Below, piece after piece: positions 1-5,698 of a stretch of DNA of 6,290 bases. The DNA lies in the NCBI GenBank assembly GCA_035294325.1, contig DATGLE010000113.1, positions 1-6,290 on the forward strand, given 5' to 3'. A model generated the notes under the pieces. The model saw only the letters and a list, made by a program, of their open reading frames with translations, ran no database searches and was not told where the DNA came from. The stretch is from DATGLE01 sp035294325 (GTDB taxonomy: Bacteria; Chloroflexota; Ktedonobacteria; Ktedonobacterales; Ktedonobacteraceae). Position 1 is the stretch's first letter, and each line of letters opens with the position of its first letter. Both the position numbers and the translations under genes were made by a program.

Positions 1-111
1 GAGCTGTACCCATTGCTCAAATTTGCTCTGGCGGTTCTTATCGCTGTGCCGTTGTGTTTCTTCGTCAGTTATTATATTCGCAAAATTCCGCTCATGCACA
101 AGATATTATAA
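1..111 (+). CDS. C-terminal end of a membrane protein, possibly an acyltransferase (partial)
   Basis: An open frame enters from the left edge and ends at TAA 109-111, giving the last 36 residues of a protein that starts outside the window. The residues form one hydrophobic transmembrane segment (about LLKFALAVLIAVPLCFFVSY) followed by a short basic tail, YYIRKIPLMHKIL. A last membrane helix ending in a basic R-K-I-P-like tail is typical of acyltransferase-3/MdoC-type integral membrane acyltransferases, which modify surface glycans or lipids. The fragment is too short to confirm this, and any polytopic membrane protein could end this way. No ribosome site or catalytic motif is visible. No clear terminator follows the stop. 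The next gene on this strand has its own promoter about 240 bases downstream, so the two are probably not one operon. Confidence 0.6.
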   Translation, partial: ELYPLLKFALAVLIAVPLCFFVSYYIRKIPLMHKIL

Positions 112-217
112 AATGAAAGCCATCAATTATGATCGGTAATCTGTTTTACGTAGGCGCGCGATGATGAGATTTAACGACCAGGATCGGCAATAGGAAAGAG
201 GCAATGCAACTGCTGTA

Positions 218-251
218 GGGCTGCGGCGAGCGTAGCGAGCAAGCCCGCTCG
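218..251. repeat. GC-rich imperfect inverted repeat in the spacer
   Basis: A GC-rich block in an AT-rich spacer carries several competing arms. CGAGCG (227-232) and CGAGC (236-240) can each pair with CGCTCG (246-251), and GGGCT (218-222) can pair with AGCCC (242-246). The core GAGCGTAGCGA (229-239) differs by one base from GAGCGCAGCGA, the core of the interspersed repeat inside the kinase linker at 1328-1354. This looks like a small mobile or REP-like palindromic element. It does not have the T-run of an intrinsic terminator. Only one copy of this exact block is in the window, so its repeat status is inferred. Confidence 0.4.
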
Positions 252-350
252 TGTCTGCCACAGATCTAGCATTCGTTATTAATGAGCAGGAAAGTAGATT
301 TAAATATACTAATTGTTTGCTGTATTGTAGCCTAACCAGGCGTCAGATAC

Positions 351-379
351 TTGCAATTGATAGATATATATGATATATT
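351..379 (+). promoter_or_regulatory. Sigma70-type promoter upstream of the nuclease remnant
   Basis: TTGCAA (351-356), a 17-base spacer and TATATT (374-379) form a good -35/-10 pair with optimal spacing. The predicted start of transcription is about 386, some 20 bases before the GTG start at 407. The AAAGGG motif at 397-402 lies between and can serve as the ribosome site. The promoter is intact although the gene downstream is truncated. Confidence 0.5.
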
Positions 380-406
380 CCCACTACTAAAAGTGGAAAG
401 GGAACC

Positions 407-652
407 GTGAGGATGATTAATGAACCCCGCGAAGAGTATCACCCCTATGACCGTGCCTTGAAATCCCTGATGGGCGACCATGCCGCTGAGATGCTGCCGG
501 AACTGTTGCCGGGCTGCCAGTTGGAGGGAGAGGAAAATGCTGGACTGAACCGAACCACGCTGCGCGCTGATCTGGTGTATAATGTCAGATACCAGGGGCA
601 GCCGCGCGTGCTGGATCTGGAACTACAAACCCTTGTTTGGAAAACTTCATAA
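407..652 (+). pseudogene. Truncated Rpn-like / PD-(D/E)XK nuclease-family protein (N-terminal remnant)
   Basis: An 81-codon frame starts at GTG 407, with AAAGGG four bases upstream; ATG 413 is an alternative. The sequence HPYDRALKSLMGDHAAEMLPE, then RADLVYNV and LDLELQT, resembles the N-terminal part of the Rpn/transposase-like nuclease family (recombination-promoting nucleases and relatives), from memory and not by search. D55 in RADLVY and E72-x-Q74 in LELQT fit a PD-(D/E)XK-type active site with the E-x-Q variant. Family members usually continue for 200 or more residues after this point with helical sequence. Here the similarity stops at LELQT and the frame ends with LVWKTS. The break lies at about 631, within a small perfect inverted repeat (CAAAC 626-630, GTTTG 635-639). 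Five bases after the stop comes the end of the convergent kinase gene, so the 3' part was probably lost by deletion or rearrangement. The product, if made, should be inactive. Confidence 0.65.
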
Positions 653-657
653 TCGTA

Positions 658-2304
658 CTACGATGGCAGCGCCTCCTGCTCCGAAGAAGTGTGTGTAACC
701 TCCGGTGGGGGTGACGCGCGGAAAGTGAGTTCATATTCGCCGATGGTGATTACATCGCCATCGGTCAATGTACAGGCCGTCTCGCCGGGGATCTTCTGCC
801 CATTGATAAAAACTCCGTGAGTGCTGCGCAGGTCGGCGATACTGTAGCTGTCACCTGTACGGATCAGGAGGGCATGGTGCCGCGAGGTGAGCCTATCCTG
901 ATCGAGCAGGATATCGCTGGCGCCGGCGCGGCCAAGCGTCATCTCCTCACGCTCCAGTACAACTTCGCGCGGCCCGCTGGTGTATGGAGATGTAATAATG
1001 AGTCGTGCGGGCACAAAGGGCTGCCCATCGCGCCTGCTGGACGAGGCTGCCTGCGACGGCTCTTTATCCGGCTCTGGTGCAGGCGCAGGCGTAGGGGCTG
1101 GCTCAATGGGCGGCTGTGTGGGATCGGGAAGCGGCTGCGGGATATCGGGGGCCGGTTGTGGGATGATCGCCGGCTCAGGCTGAGGCTCCGTTGGCGGTTC
1201 TGGGACAGGAGGAGATGATGGTGGCGACGGTTCTGGCTCCGGCTGTGGCGTGGGATCGGGAAGCGGCTGCGGGATATCGGGGGCCGGTTGTGGGATGATC
1301 GCCGGTTCGGGTTGCGGTTCCTCAGGGAGATCCTTCGCTGCGCTCAGGATGACATGGCCGGGCGGCTCCGGCGCCTGGGGCGCGTGCGGCTCCTCGGTGG
1401 CGCTTGCCAGGCTCATCAGCGTTCTCTGGAGGGCCTCGGCGAAGGCCAGCACGGAGGGGTAGCGCTCCTCTGGATAGACGCTCAACGCGCGTAGTATAAC
1501 CTGCTCCTGCTCAAGCGTCACGCGGGGATTGAGCAAGGTCAGGGGGGAGATGGTCTGCGAAAGTTTTGCCTGCTCGATCTCGTCAACTGTGCCGGTGAAT
1601 GGCGGGCGCCCGCTCAACCAGAAATACAGCAGGACCGCCAGCGCGTACTGGTCGCTGGCCGGCGTGGCGCGTCCTCCTATCTGTTCGGGGGCAGCCGTCA
1701 CTGGCAGGAGCTTGACGGGAGGCTGGCCGAAGCGCCGTACAAAATGTGCGGCTCCGACATCGGCAAGCAGGAAAGGGGCGAAGTCAGGCTCGTTGTCCAG
1801 GTTAGAGCCGCGCAGTACCAGAATATTCGTAAAAGAGAGCGAGCCGTGTACATATCCGCAGTTGTGAATATAATGCAGCGCCTGAGCAAGCTGGTGAATA
1901 TAATAGATAGCATCGATGGCGGCAAGGGGCGGATGGAACCATATTCTTCCCTCATCTCCGGGCAACGGACCGGGGCCGGTGTAACGGCGGGCGATATAGA
2001 GCTGTCCATCGACTTCTCCGTAATCGAGCACCGCCGCCAGATAGATATGTGTCAGCGCGCCGATGCCCTGCATCTCGCGGAAGAACTGCCGGCGCGCGGC
2101 GTCTGACAGTCGCGACCAGGGGTGAATGAGCTTGAGGACAACCTTTCGTGGCAGGCGTATATCTTCGGCCTCGTAGCTCTCGCCCGATATACCCCTGCCC
2201 AGCCAGCGCAGCACGCGATAGCGTGCGAACCTTTGACCTGCTGCCAACATTTGCATTGCCTGCACCTCGATGATTCTCAGCGATGTCGCTTGATATTGTA
2301 TCAT
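658..2304 (-). CDS. Serine/threonine kinase-like protein with FHA domain, probable pseudokinase
   Basis: A 548-residue soluble protein with three parts. Residues 29-293 form a eukaryotic-type kinase fold: glycine loop G36-x-G38-x-x-G41, the ATP lysine K58 (VVLK), a candidate helix-C glutamate E77, a DVG motif (D182-V-G184), APE (205-207) and SDQYALAVLLY (217-227). The catalytic loop reads H153-G-S-L-S-F-T-N160 where active kinases have HRDLKxxN, so the catalytic Asp and the following Lys are both replaced by Ser and only the Asn remains. This predicts a pseudokinase that may still bind nucleotide. Residues 303-430 are a proline/glutamate-rich linker with a duplicated 24-residue unit. Residues 432-528 are an FHA domain with L-G-R459, S474-R-H476, N501-G502 and L-x-DGD; such domains bind phosphothreonine peptides. 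No signal peptide or membrane segment is seen, so it is probably cytosolic. The start at 2304 is fixed by AGGAG six bases upstream. It is transcribed divergently from the sugar operon. Confidence 0.88.
   Translation of the reverse strand: MIQYQATSLRIIEVQAMQMLAAGQRFARYRVLRWLGRGISGESYEAEDIRLPRKVVLKLIHPWSRLSDAARRQFFREMQGIGALTHIYLAAVLDYGEVDGQLYIARRYTGPGPLPGDEGRIWFHPPLAAIDAIYYIHQLAQALHYIHNCGYVHGSLSFTNILVLRGSNLDNEPDFAPFLLADVGAAHFVRRFGQPPVKLLPVTAAPEQIGGRATPASDQYALAVLLYFWLSGRPPFTGTVDEIEQAKLSQTISPLTLLNPRVTLEQEQVILRALSVYPEERYPSVLAFAEALQRTLMSLASATEEPHAPQAPEPPGHVILSAAKDLPEEPQPEPAIIPQPAPDIPQPLPDPTPQPEPEPSPPSSPPVPEPPTEPQPEPAIIPQPAPDIPQPLPDPTQPPIEPAPTPAPAPEPDKEPSQAASSSRRDGQPFVPARLIITSPYTSGPREVVLEREEMTLGRAGASDILLDQDRLTSRHHALLIRTGDSYSIADLRSTHGVFINGQKIPGETACTLTDGDVITIGEYELTFRASPPPEVTHTSSEQEALPS
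1118..1173 (-). repeat. Linker tandem duplication, copy B (C-terminal unit)
   Basis: These 56 bases are identical to 1250-1305, at an offset of exactly 132 bases (44 codons). They encode most of residues 373-396 of the kinase-like protein, a Pro/Gln/Ile-rich unit beginning EPQPEPAIIPQP. At protein level the unit is 24 residues and identical to residues 329-352. The identity at DNA level, third codon positions included, points to a recent duplication or ongoing gene conversion. Confidence 0.9.
1250..1305 (-). repeat. Linker tandem duplication, copy A (N-terminal unit)
   Basis: The partner of 1118-1173, with 56 of 56 bases identical. Beyond 1305 the two copies diverge by scattered base changes (first at 1174/1306) while still encoding the same residues, so the 24-residue protein repeat is slightly longer than the exact DNA repeat. 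Copy A directly follows the interspersed repeat insertion in the protein. Confidence 0.9.
1328..1354 (-). repeat. Interspersed palindromic repeat carried in-frame in the coding sequence
   Basis: Read on the minus strand, this 27-base segment begins TGTCATCCTGAGC and ends AAGGATCT. To my knowledge this sequence family is a widespread short repeat, normally intergenic, in several phyla including Chloroflexota and Acidobacteriota. It has imperfect dyad symmetry: ATCCT and AGGAT arms flank an 11-base centre. In this gene it is read through as VILSAAKDL (residues 318-326) in the proline-rich linker. This peptide is a familiar translation of the repeat and stands out from the flanking Pro/Glu-rich residues. 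It looks like a tolerated insertion in disordered sequence. Confidence 0.7.
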
Positions 2305-2310
2305 TCATAG

Positions 2311-2315
2311 CTCCT
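2311..2315 (-). promoter_or_regulatory. Ribosome binding site fixing the kinase-like start
   Basis: AGGAG on the minus strand lies six bases before the ATG at 2304-2302, which is ideal spacing. A second ATG at 2308-2306, in another frame and overlapping this start (ATGAATG), is only two bases from the site and opens a frame without kinase features. A further in-frame ATG at 2256, preceded by GAGGTG, would still include the whole kinase fold and remains a weaker alternative. Confidence 0.65.
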
Positions 2316-2344
2316 GCCGGGAATCCCTCCTCCCCCCTATCCCA

Positions 2345-2373
2345 TTGACAAGGGTCGATTTATACAGTATAGT
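2345..2373 (+). promoter_or_regulatory. Strong sigma70-type promoter for the sugar transport operon
   Basis: A perfect TTGACA (2345-2350), a 17-base spacer and TATAGT (2368-2373, five of six consensus bases) form the best promoter in the window. Transcription would begin near 2380, giving a leader of about 150 bases before the binding-protein gene. It overlaps the oppositely directed kinase promoter, so RNA polymerase should not occupy both at once. The MarR-like site at 2387-2402 lies just downstream of the predicted start, where a bound protein would block initiation or early elongation. Confidence 0.65.
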
Positions 2374-2386
2374 ATAAATATATCAA
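2359..2386 (-). promoter_or_regulatory. Promoter for the kinase-like gene, overlapping the operon promoter
   Basis: On the minus strand, TTGATA (2386-2381), a 16-base spacer and TATAAA (2364-2359) match five of six consensus bases in each box. Transcription would start near 2352, giving an untranslated leader of about 48 bases that contains the AGGAG site at 2315-2311. The -10 boxes of the two divergent promoters are interleaved in the same AT-rich core. Confidence 0.5.
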
Positions 2387-2402
2387 TTGAACACTCAACT
2401 AT
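2387..2402. promoter_or_regulatory. Candidate MarR-type operator in the divergent promoter region
   Basis: TTGA (2387-2390), four bases, then TCAA (2395-2398) make a short inverted repeat. The stretch ACACTCAACTAT (2391-2402) matches 11 of 12 bases of ACAGTCAACTAT on the minus strand directly upstream of the MarR gene (6284-6273). The site abuts the kinase -35 box and covers about +8 to +23 of the operon transcript. One protein bound here could therefore repress both directions. The assignment rests only on similarity between two sites and on position. Confidence 0.45.
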
Positions 2403-2417
2403 CGAATGGGAAACCGT

Positions 2418-2448
2418 AGGGCGTTCACCAGCATAGGTAATTTGCCCT
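2418..2448 (+). promoter_or_regulatory. Possible weak stem-loop in the operon leader
   Basis: AGGGC (2418-2422) can pair with GCCCT (2444-2448), with an inner ACC/GGT pairing (2427-2429 with 2436-2438). The interior is mostly unpaired and no T-run follows, so it is not a convincing attenuator. The rest of the leader up to 2519 shows nothing I can name. Confidence 0.2.
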
Positions 2449-2519
2449 CAGCGTGGCCTGTATAGTGCTATCTATTGTGTATCGGATGCACATAGACGTA
2501 TTCGCGGTAAACTCACAGT

Positions 2520-2524
2520 GGAGG
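2520..2524 (+). promoter_or_regulatory. Ribosome binding site fixing the binding-protein start
   Basis: GGAGG ends six bases before ATG 2531. It selects this start over in-frame codons further upstream (from 2453), which would put 26 non-signal residues in front of a clear lipoprotein signal peptide. Confidence 0.85.
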
Positions 2525-2530
2525 ATTATT

Positions 2531-3778
2531 ATGAAGAGGAATTATTCTATCTTGCTCCTCATCAGCATGGTGCTGGCACTGTTCGCCGTGGCATGTGGCT
2601 CGTCCGTTTCCAGCGGGGGTTCCTCCTCGCCGGCTCAGAAGGAAACCGTCACAATCTGGCATGGATGGCAGGGCAGCTATCTTGCACCCAAGCAAGCTAT
2701 TTTCGACGCGTACATGAAGCTGCATCCCAACGTCACCATCAAGCTTGTGAATCAGCAGAACCTGATACCCAAGTCTATAACGGCGGTGCGGGCCAATAAT
2801 GGGCCTGACATCATCGCGTGGGCCGATGACTCGCTGGGCGAACTGGTCGATAGCCATACGGTCATTCCAATGGATCAGTATATCAGCGAGTCGTATGTAA
2901 ACTCGACGTACATGCCGGCCGCGGCGAAGGCCGTACAATTCAACGGTCAGGTCTGGGGCGTGCCGGAGACCGTCGAGGCCGTCACAATCATGTATAATAA
3001 GAAGCTCGTCAGCGCCGACCAGATCCCCACCACGACCGATCAGATGCTCTCGTTCGAGAAAAGCTATGAGCAGCAGCACCCCGGCCAGTACGGTATCGTC
3101 TGGCCGACGCAGGATGCCTACTACAATGCCCCCTGGTTCTATGGTTTTGGCGCCTTTTACGTCAAGCCCGATGGTACAGTCGGGCTGAACACGCCACAGG
3201 CCACGGCGGCGGGCAATTTCATCGCCTCTTTCCGGCCCTACCTGCCGAAGCAGCTTGACGGCACCACGGCCTCCTCGCTCTTTAGCGAAGGGAAAGCGGC
3301 CGCGATCATTGATGGTCCCTGGGCGTATGCGGACTATGCTACGAAGGCCGGCATCGATGTCGGCTTTGCCACGCTGCCCGCTGTCCCGGCGAATAACAAC
3401 ACGCGTGCTACACCATTTGTAGGCGTGAAGTCGCTCTGGGTGACGAAGAATGCGAAGGATCCGGCCCTGTGCGCCGACATTCTCAAGTTCTATACTGATT
3501 ATCAGAACCAGCTCAACATGATCAAGGTCACGGGCGAAATTCCGGCCAACCAGCAGGCGCTAAACGATCCGGTGGTGAAAAGCGACAGAGCCATTGCTGG
3601 TTTCGCGAATCAGGCCCAGTATGGTACGCCGCTGCCGAATACGCCCTACATGTCGGCCCTCTGGACGCCGGTAGCGAACGCCCTGGCCGCCATCTGGACA
3701 GGCACTCAGACGCCCGCGGCTGCGCTGGCCGCCGCCCAGAAAGCAGCAGTCAAAGGAGTGCAGGGCGTCTCTGCGTAG
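2531..3778 (+). CDS. malE: ABC transporter sugar-binding lipoprotein, maltose/maltodextrin type
   Basis: A 415-residue extracellular solute-binding protein of the MalE-like family (SBP family 1). It starts with a basic N-terminus and hydrophobic core (residues 1-21) ending in AVA-C22, a somewhat relaxed lipobox, so it should be lipid-anchored on the outer face of the cytoplasmic membrane. A Ser/Gly-rich tether follows. Comparison from memory with E. coli MalE shows conserved ligand-contact positions: W97 and D100 in IIAWADD, E149 in ETVEAV, D195 and Y197 where MalE has E153 and Y155, W264 in DGPWAY, and W378 in MSALW. The N-terminal Asp/Lys pair of MalE is not seen in TIWHGWQG. A malto-oligosaccharide or related glucoside ligand is therefore likely but not certain. 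It is the first gene of the operon, with a 12-base gap to the next. TAG at 3776-3778 overlaps the next gene's ribosome site. Confidence 0.9.
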   Translation: MKRNYSILLLISMVLALFAVACGSSVSSGGSSSPAQKETVTIWHGWQGSYLAPKQAIFDAYMKLHPNVTIKLVNQQNLIPKSITAVRANNGPDIIAWADDSLGELVDSHTVIPMDQYISESYVNSTYMPAAAKAVQFNGQVWGVPETVEAVTIMYNKKLVSADQIPTTTDQMLSFEKSYEQQHPGQYGIVWPTQDAYYNAPWFYGFGAFYVKPDGTVGLNTPQATAAGNFIASFRPYLPKQLDGTTASSLFSEGKAAAIIDGPWAYADYATKAGIDVGFATLPAVPANNNTRATPFVGVKSLWVTKNAKDPALCADILKFYTDYQNQLNMIKVTGEIPANQQALNDPVVKSDRAIAGFANQAQYGTPLPNTPYMSALWTPVANALAAIWTGTQTPAAALAAAQKAAVKGVQGVSA

Positions 3779-3790
3779 GAGTTTGCGACT

Positions 3791-4711
3791 ATGTTGCAGG
3801 TAAAACGCCGCACGATTTTCCTGTATCTGCTGCCCATCATTGTGACGATTCTGATAATCAACATGACGCCGATCCTGTACACCTTGTATCTCTCCTTCAC
3901 CAACAATACGGAGTTCAACGAGGCGTACAACTTCGTCGGCCTGGCGAACTATATTCATCTCTTTTTCGCGACTGATAGCGATCTGTTCTATGTGCTGGGG
4001 CTGACCGTCCTGTACGTGGGTATCTGTGTCGTGCTGTTCGTGCTGCTTGGCACGGTCACGGCCCTGGCCCTGAACCATCCCCGCATCAAGGGCACGTCGA
4101 TCTGGATGAGCCTGCTGCTTGTCCCCTGGGCTGCGCCCTCGGCGGTTACTGCGCTGATCTGGAAATTTCTCTTCAACTACGACTTTGGCCCGATCAACCA
4201 GATCGGGCGACTTTTCTTCGGCGCGCACTTCGGCGTGCCCTGGCTCACCAACCCTGTCGCGGCCTTTGCCGCCGTCGTCATCGTCAACGTCTGGCTCTCG
4301 TATCCATTCTTTACGGTGGTGATCCTGGGGGCGCTGCAAAGCATTCCTGCCGAACTCTCCGAGGCTGCCAGCGTCGATGGCGCTAACGGCTGGCAGCGCT
4401 TCTGGCGCCTGACCTTCCCTCTGGTGAGTCCTGCGGTCATGCCAGCAACGGTGCTGAGCGCGATCACGACCTTTCAGATGTTCAATACAGTCTACCTGAT
4501 CACGCAGGGCGGTCCTATCACCAATCCCGCCAGACCCGGCGTGACGACCTTCGTTATGATCTATATGTATAATGAGGTGCTGGGCGCGACTGCGGCCAAT
4601 ATTCACTACGCTCAGGTCGCTGCCTTCGCGATCACTATGTTCGTCATTCTCGGGGCGCTGACCTTCCTGGCGCGCGCGCTGAGCCTGGGAGGAAGGGCGG
4701 TGCAGGCATGA
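3791..4711 (+). CDS. malF: ABC sugar transporter permease, MalF type
   Basis: A 306-residue integral membrane permease with about six transmembrane helices, the first at roughly residues 9-31. The cytoplasmic EAA loop that docks on the ATPase is clear: E191-A-A-S-V-D-G197 through R206-L-T-F-P210. The stretch FQMFNTVYLITQGGP (228-242) is typical of the MalF/UgpA-like half of carbohydrate importers. It lacks the large periplasmic P2 loop and extra N-terminal helices of enteric MalF (514 residues), which is the usual form outside Proteobacteria. Start ATG 3791 has AGGAG (3777-3781) nine bases upstream, overlapping the malE stop. Its stop codon overlaps the malG start by four bases. With MalG it should form the translocation channel. 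Confidence 0.92.
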   Translation: MLQVKRRTIFLYLLPIIVTILIINMTPILYTLYLSFTNNTEFNEAYNFVGLANYIHLFFATDSDLFYVLGLTVLYVGICVVLFVLLGTVTALALNHPRIKGTSIWMSLLLVPWAAPSAVTALIWKFLFNYDFGPINQIGRLFFGAHFGVPWLTNPVAAFAAVVIVNVWLSYPFFTVVILGALQSIPAELSEAASVDGANGWQRFWRLTFPLVSPAVMPATVLSAITTFQMFNTVYLITQGGPITNPARPGVTTFVMIYMYNEVLGATAANIHYAQVAAFAITMFVILGALTFLARALSLGGRAVQA

Positions 4712-5685
4712 AGGCCCATGATACCGGCGAAAGGATAATACGGGCCAGCATCAGCGGAGAAGCGGTATCCGCCCCGGGTATGGCAGCAGGAGCGAAGAGA
4801 ATTGAGCGAGCGCAGGCCAGAACAGCCGTTGCCCGGCGGCGTCTCCTGTCGAATCTGCCGCTCATTTTCATCTATATCTTCCTGGCGGTGATGACCGTCT
4901 TTGCCATCTTCCCCATCTATTTTGTTGTTCAGGCGTCGCTGGCTGGCGACCAGAACCTGTACGTCACCACGCTGCAACTTCTGCCCGACAGGCCAACGTT
5001 CAGTAATTACGTCTATGCCTTTACGCAGTTGCCGGTCTTCAACTGGCTCGTCAACACTACCATAGTCTGCGGCCTGGCAACGCTGATCGGCGTCGCCTTC
5101 TCGATGACCGGCGCCTATGCGCTCTCGCGCTTCCGCTTCAAGGGGCGCGAAGCAAGCCTGAGCCTGCTGCTGGCGCTGCAAGCGTTCCCGGGACTGCTTG
5201 CTATCACGGCGTATTACTATCTATTAAGCTATCTGAAACTGCTGAATACGGCGCCGCTGCTCGGACTCGCGCTCATCTATGCCGCCGGTGATCTGGTCTT
5301 CGGCACATGGAATATCAAAAGCTACTTCGATACTATTCCGGTGGAACTTGAGGAGGCCGCGCTGATCGATGGCGCTTCCTTGCGTGAGGCATTCTTACGG
5401 ATTACCCTGCCGCTCGCTACTCCCGCGCTGGTAGCATCGGCGCTGTTCATGTTCGTTGGAGGCTGGAACGAGTTTGCCCTGGCGAATTTCATTCTGAATG
5501 CGAACGCGAATGGCAGCAACCTGACCTTCATTCTCGGACTCTATAGCCTGCAAGGTACGTATCATACGCCCTGGGGCTACTTTGCCGCTACATCGGTGAT
5601 TATTTCCGTTCCCCTGATGCTCCTGTTCGTGTATGCACGCCGCTACTTCCAGTCCGGCCTGACTATCGGCGGTGTGAAAGGATGA
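4708..5685 (+). CDS. malG: ABC sugar transporter permease, MalG type
   Basis: A 325-residue permease with about six transmembrane helices. The EAA loop is E216-A-A-L-I-D-G222 through L234-P235, followed by GGWNEFALA (251-259) and the C-terminal ending FQSGLTIGGVKG, all typical of the MalG family. The start overlaps the malF stop as ATGA (4708-4711), indicating translational coupling. A GGGAGGAAGGG stretch (4687-4697) provides the ribosome site. Before the first helix (about residue 50) there is a basic, Ala/Arg-rich cytoplasmic extension of some 48 residues, longer than the usual MalG tail. A later Met at residue 25 (4780) is possible but lacks a ribosome site. No ATPase gene follows: the next gene is convergent and starts 13 bases after the stop. 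Confidence 0.92.
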   Translation: MKAHDTGERIIRASISGEAVSAPGMAAGAKRIERAQARTAVARRRLLSNLPLIFIYIFLAVMTVFAIFPIYFVVQASLAGDQNLYVTTLQLLPDRPTFSNYVYAFTQLPVFNWLVNTTIVCGLATLIGVAFSMTGAYALSRFRFKGREASLSLLLALQAFPGLLAITAYYYLLSYLKLLNTAPLLGLALIYAAGDLVFGTWNIKSYFDTIPVELEEAALIDGASLREAFLRITLPLATPALVASALFMFVGGWNEFALANFILNANANGSNLTFILGLYSLQGTYHTPWGYFAATSVIISVPLMLLFVYARRYFQSGLTIGGVKG

Positions 5686-5698
5686 GTCAGGCCCCGGG

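Larger units (their letters stand above)
112..406. other. Noncoding spacer
   Basis: This stretch of about 295 bases has no convincing reading frame on either strand. It is mostly AT-rich, with one GC-rich inverted-repeat block (218-251) and, at its right end, a promoter (351-379) leading into the nuclease remnant. I see no tRNA, no long hairpin followed by a T-run, and no riboswitch signature. Confidence 0.6.

Noticed and set aside
112..406. CRISPR array, tRNA or riboswitch in the left spacer
   Set aside because: There are no regularly spaced direct repeats, cloverleaf or recognisable aptamer; only the small inverted-repeat block and a promoter are seen.
626..639. CAAAC/GTTTG hairpin as a terminator for the kinase-like gene
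   Set aside because: The stem is only five AT-rich base pairs and no T-run follows on either strand.
980..1462. Gly/Ser/Cys-rich frames on the plus strand
   Set aside because: They are the antisense reading of the proline-rich linker of the kinase-like gene; repetitive glycine is what complementary proline codons give.
1952..2308. A 118-codon minus-strand frame starting at ATG 2308, overlapping the kinase-like start
   Set aside because: Its ATG is only two bases from the AGGAG site, and the sequence is Arg/Ala-rich without domain features, while the frame from 2304 has a clear kinase fold.
2453..2530. Upstream extension of malE (26 extra residues)
   Set aside because: The lipoprotein signal peptide and a well-spaced GGAGG both place the start at 2531.
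3560..4606. A 348-codon open frame on the minus strand opposite malE and malF
   Set aside because: It lies antisense to two well-supported genes, is rich in Arg/His/Gln/Asp of low complexity, and shows no domain or ribosome site. It is a shadow of GC-rich coding sequence.
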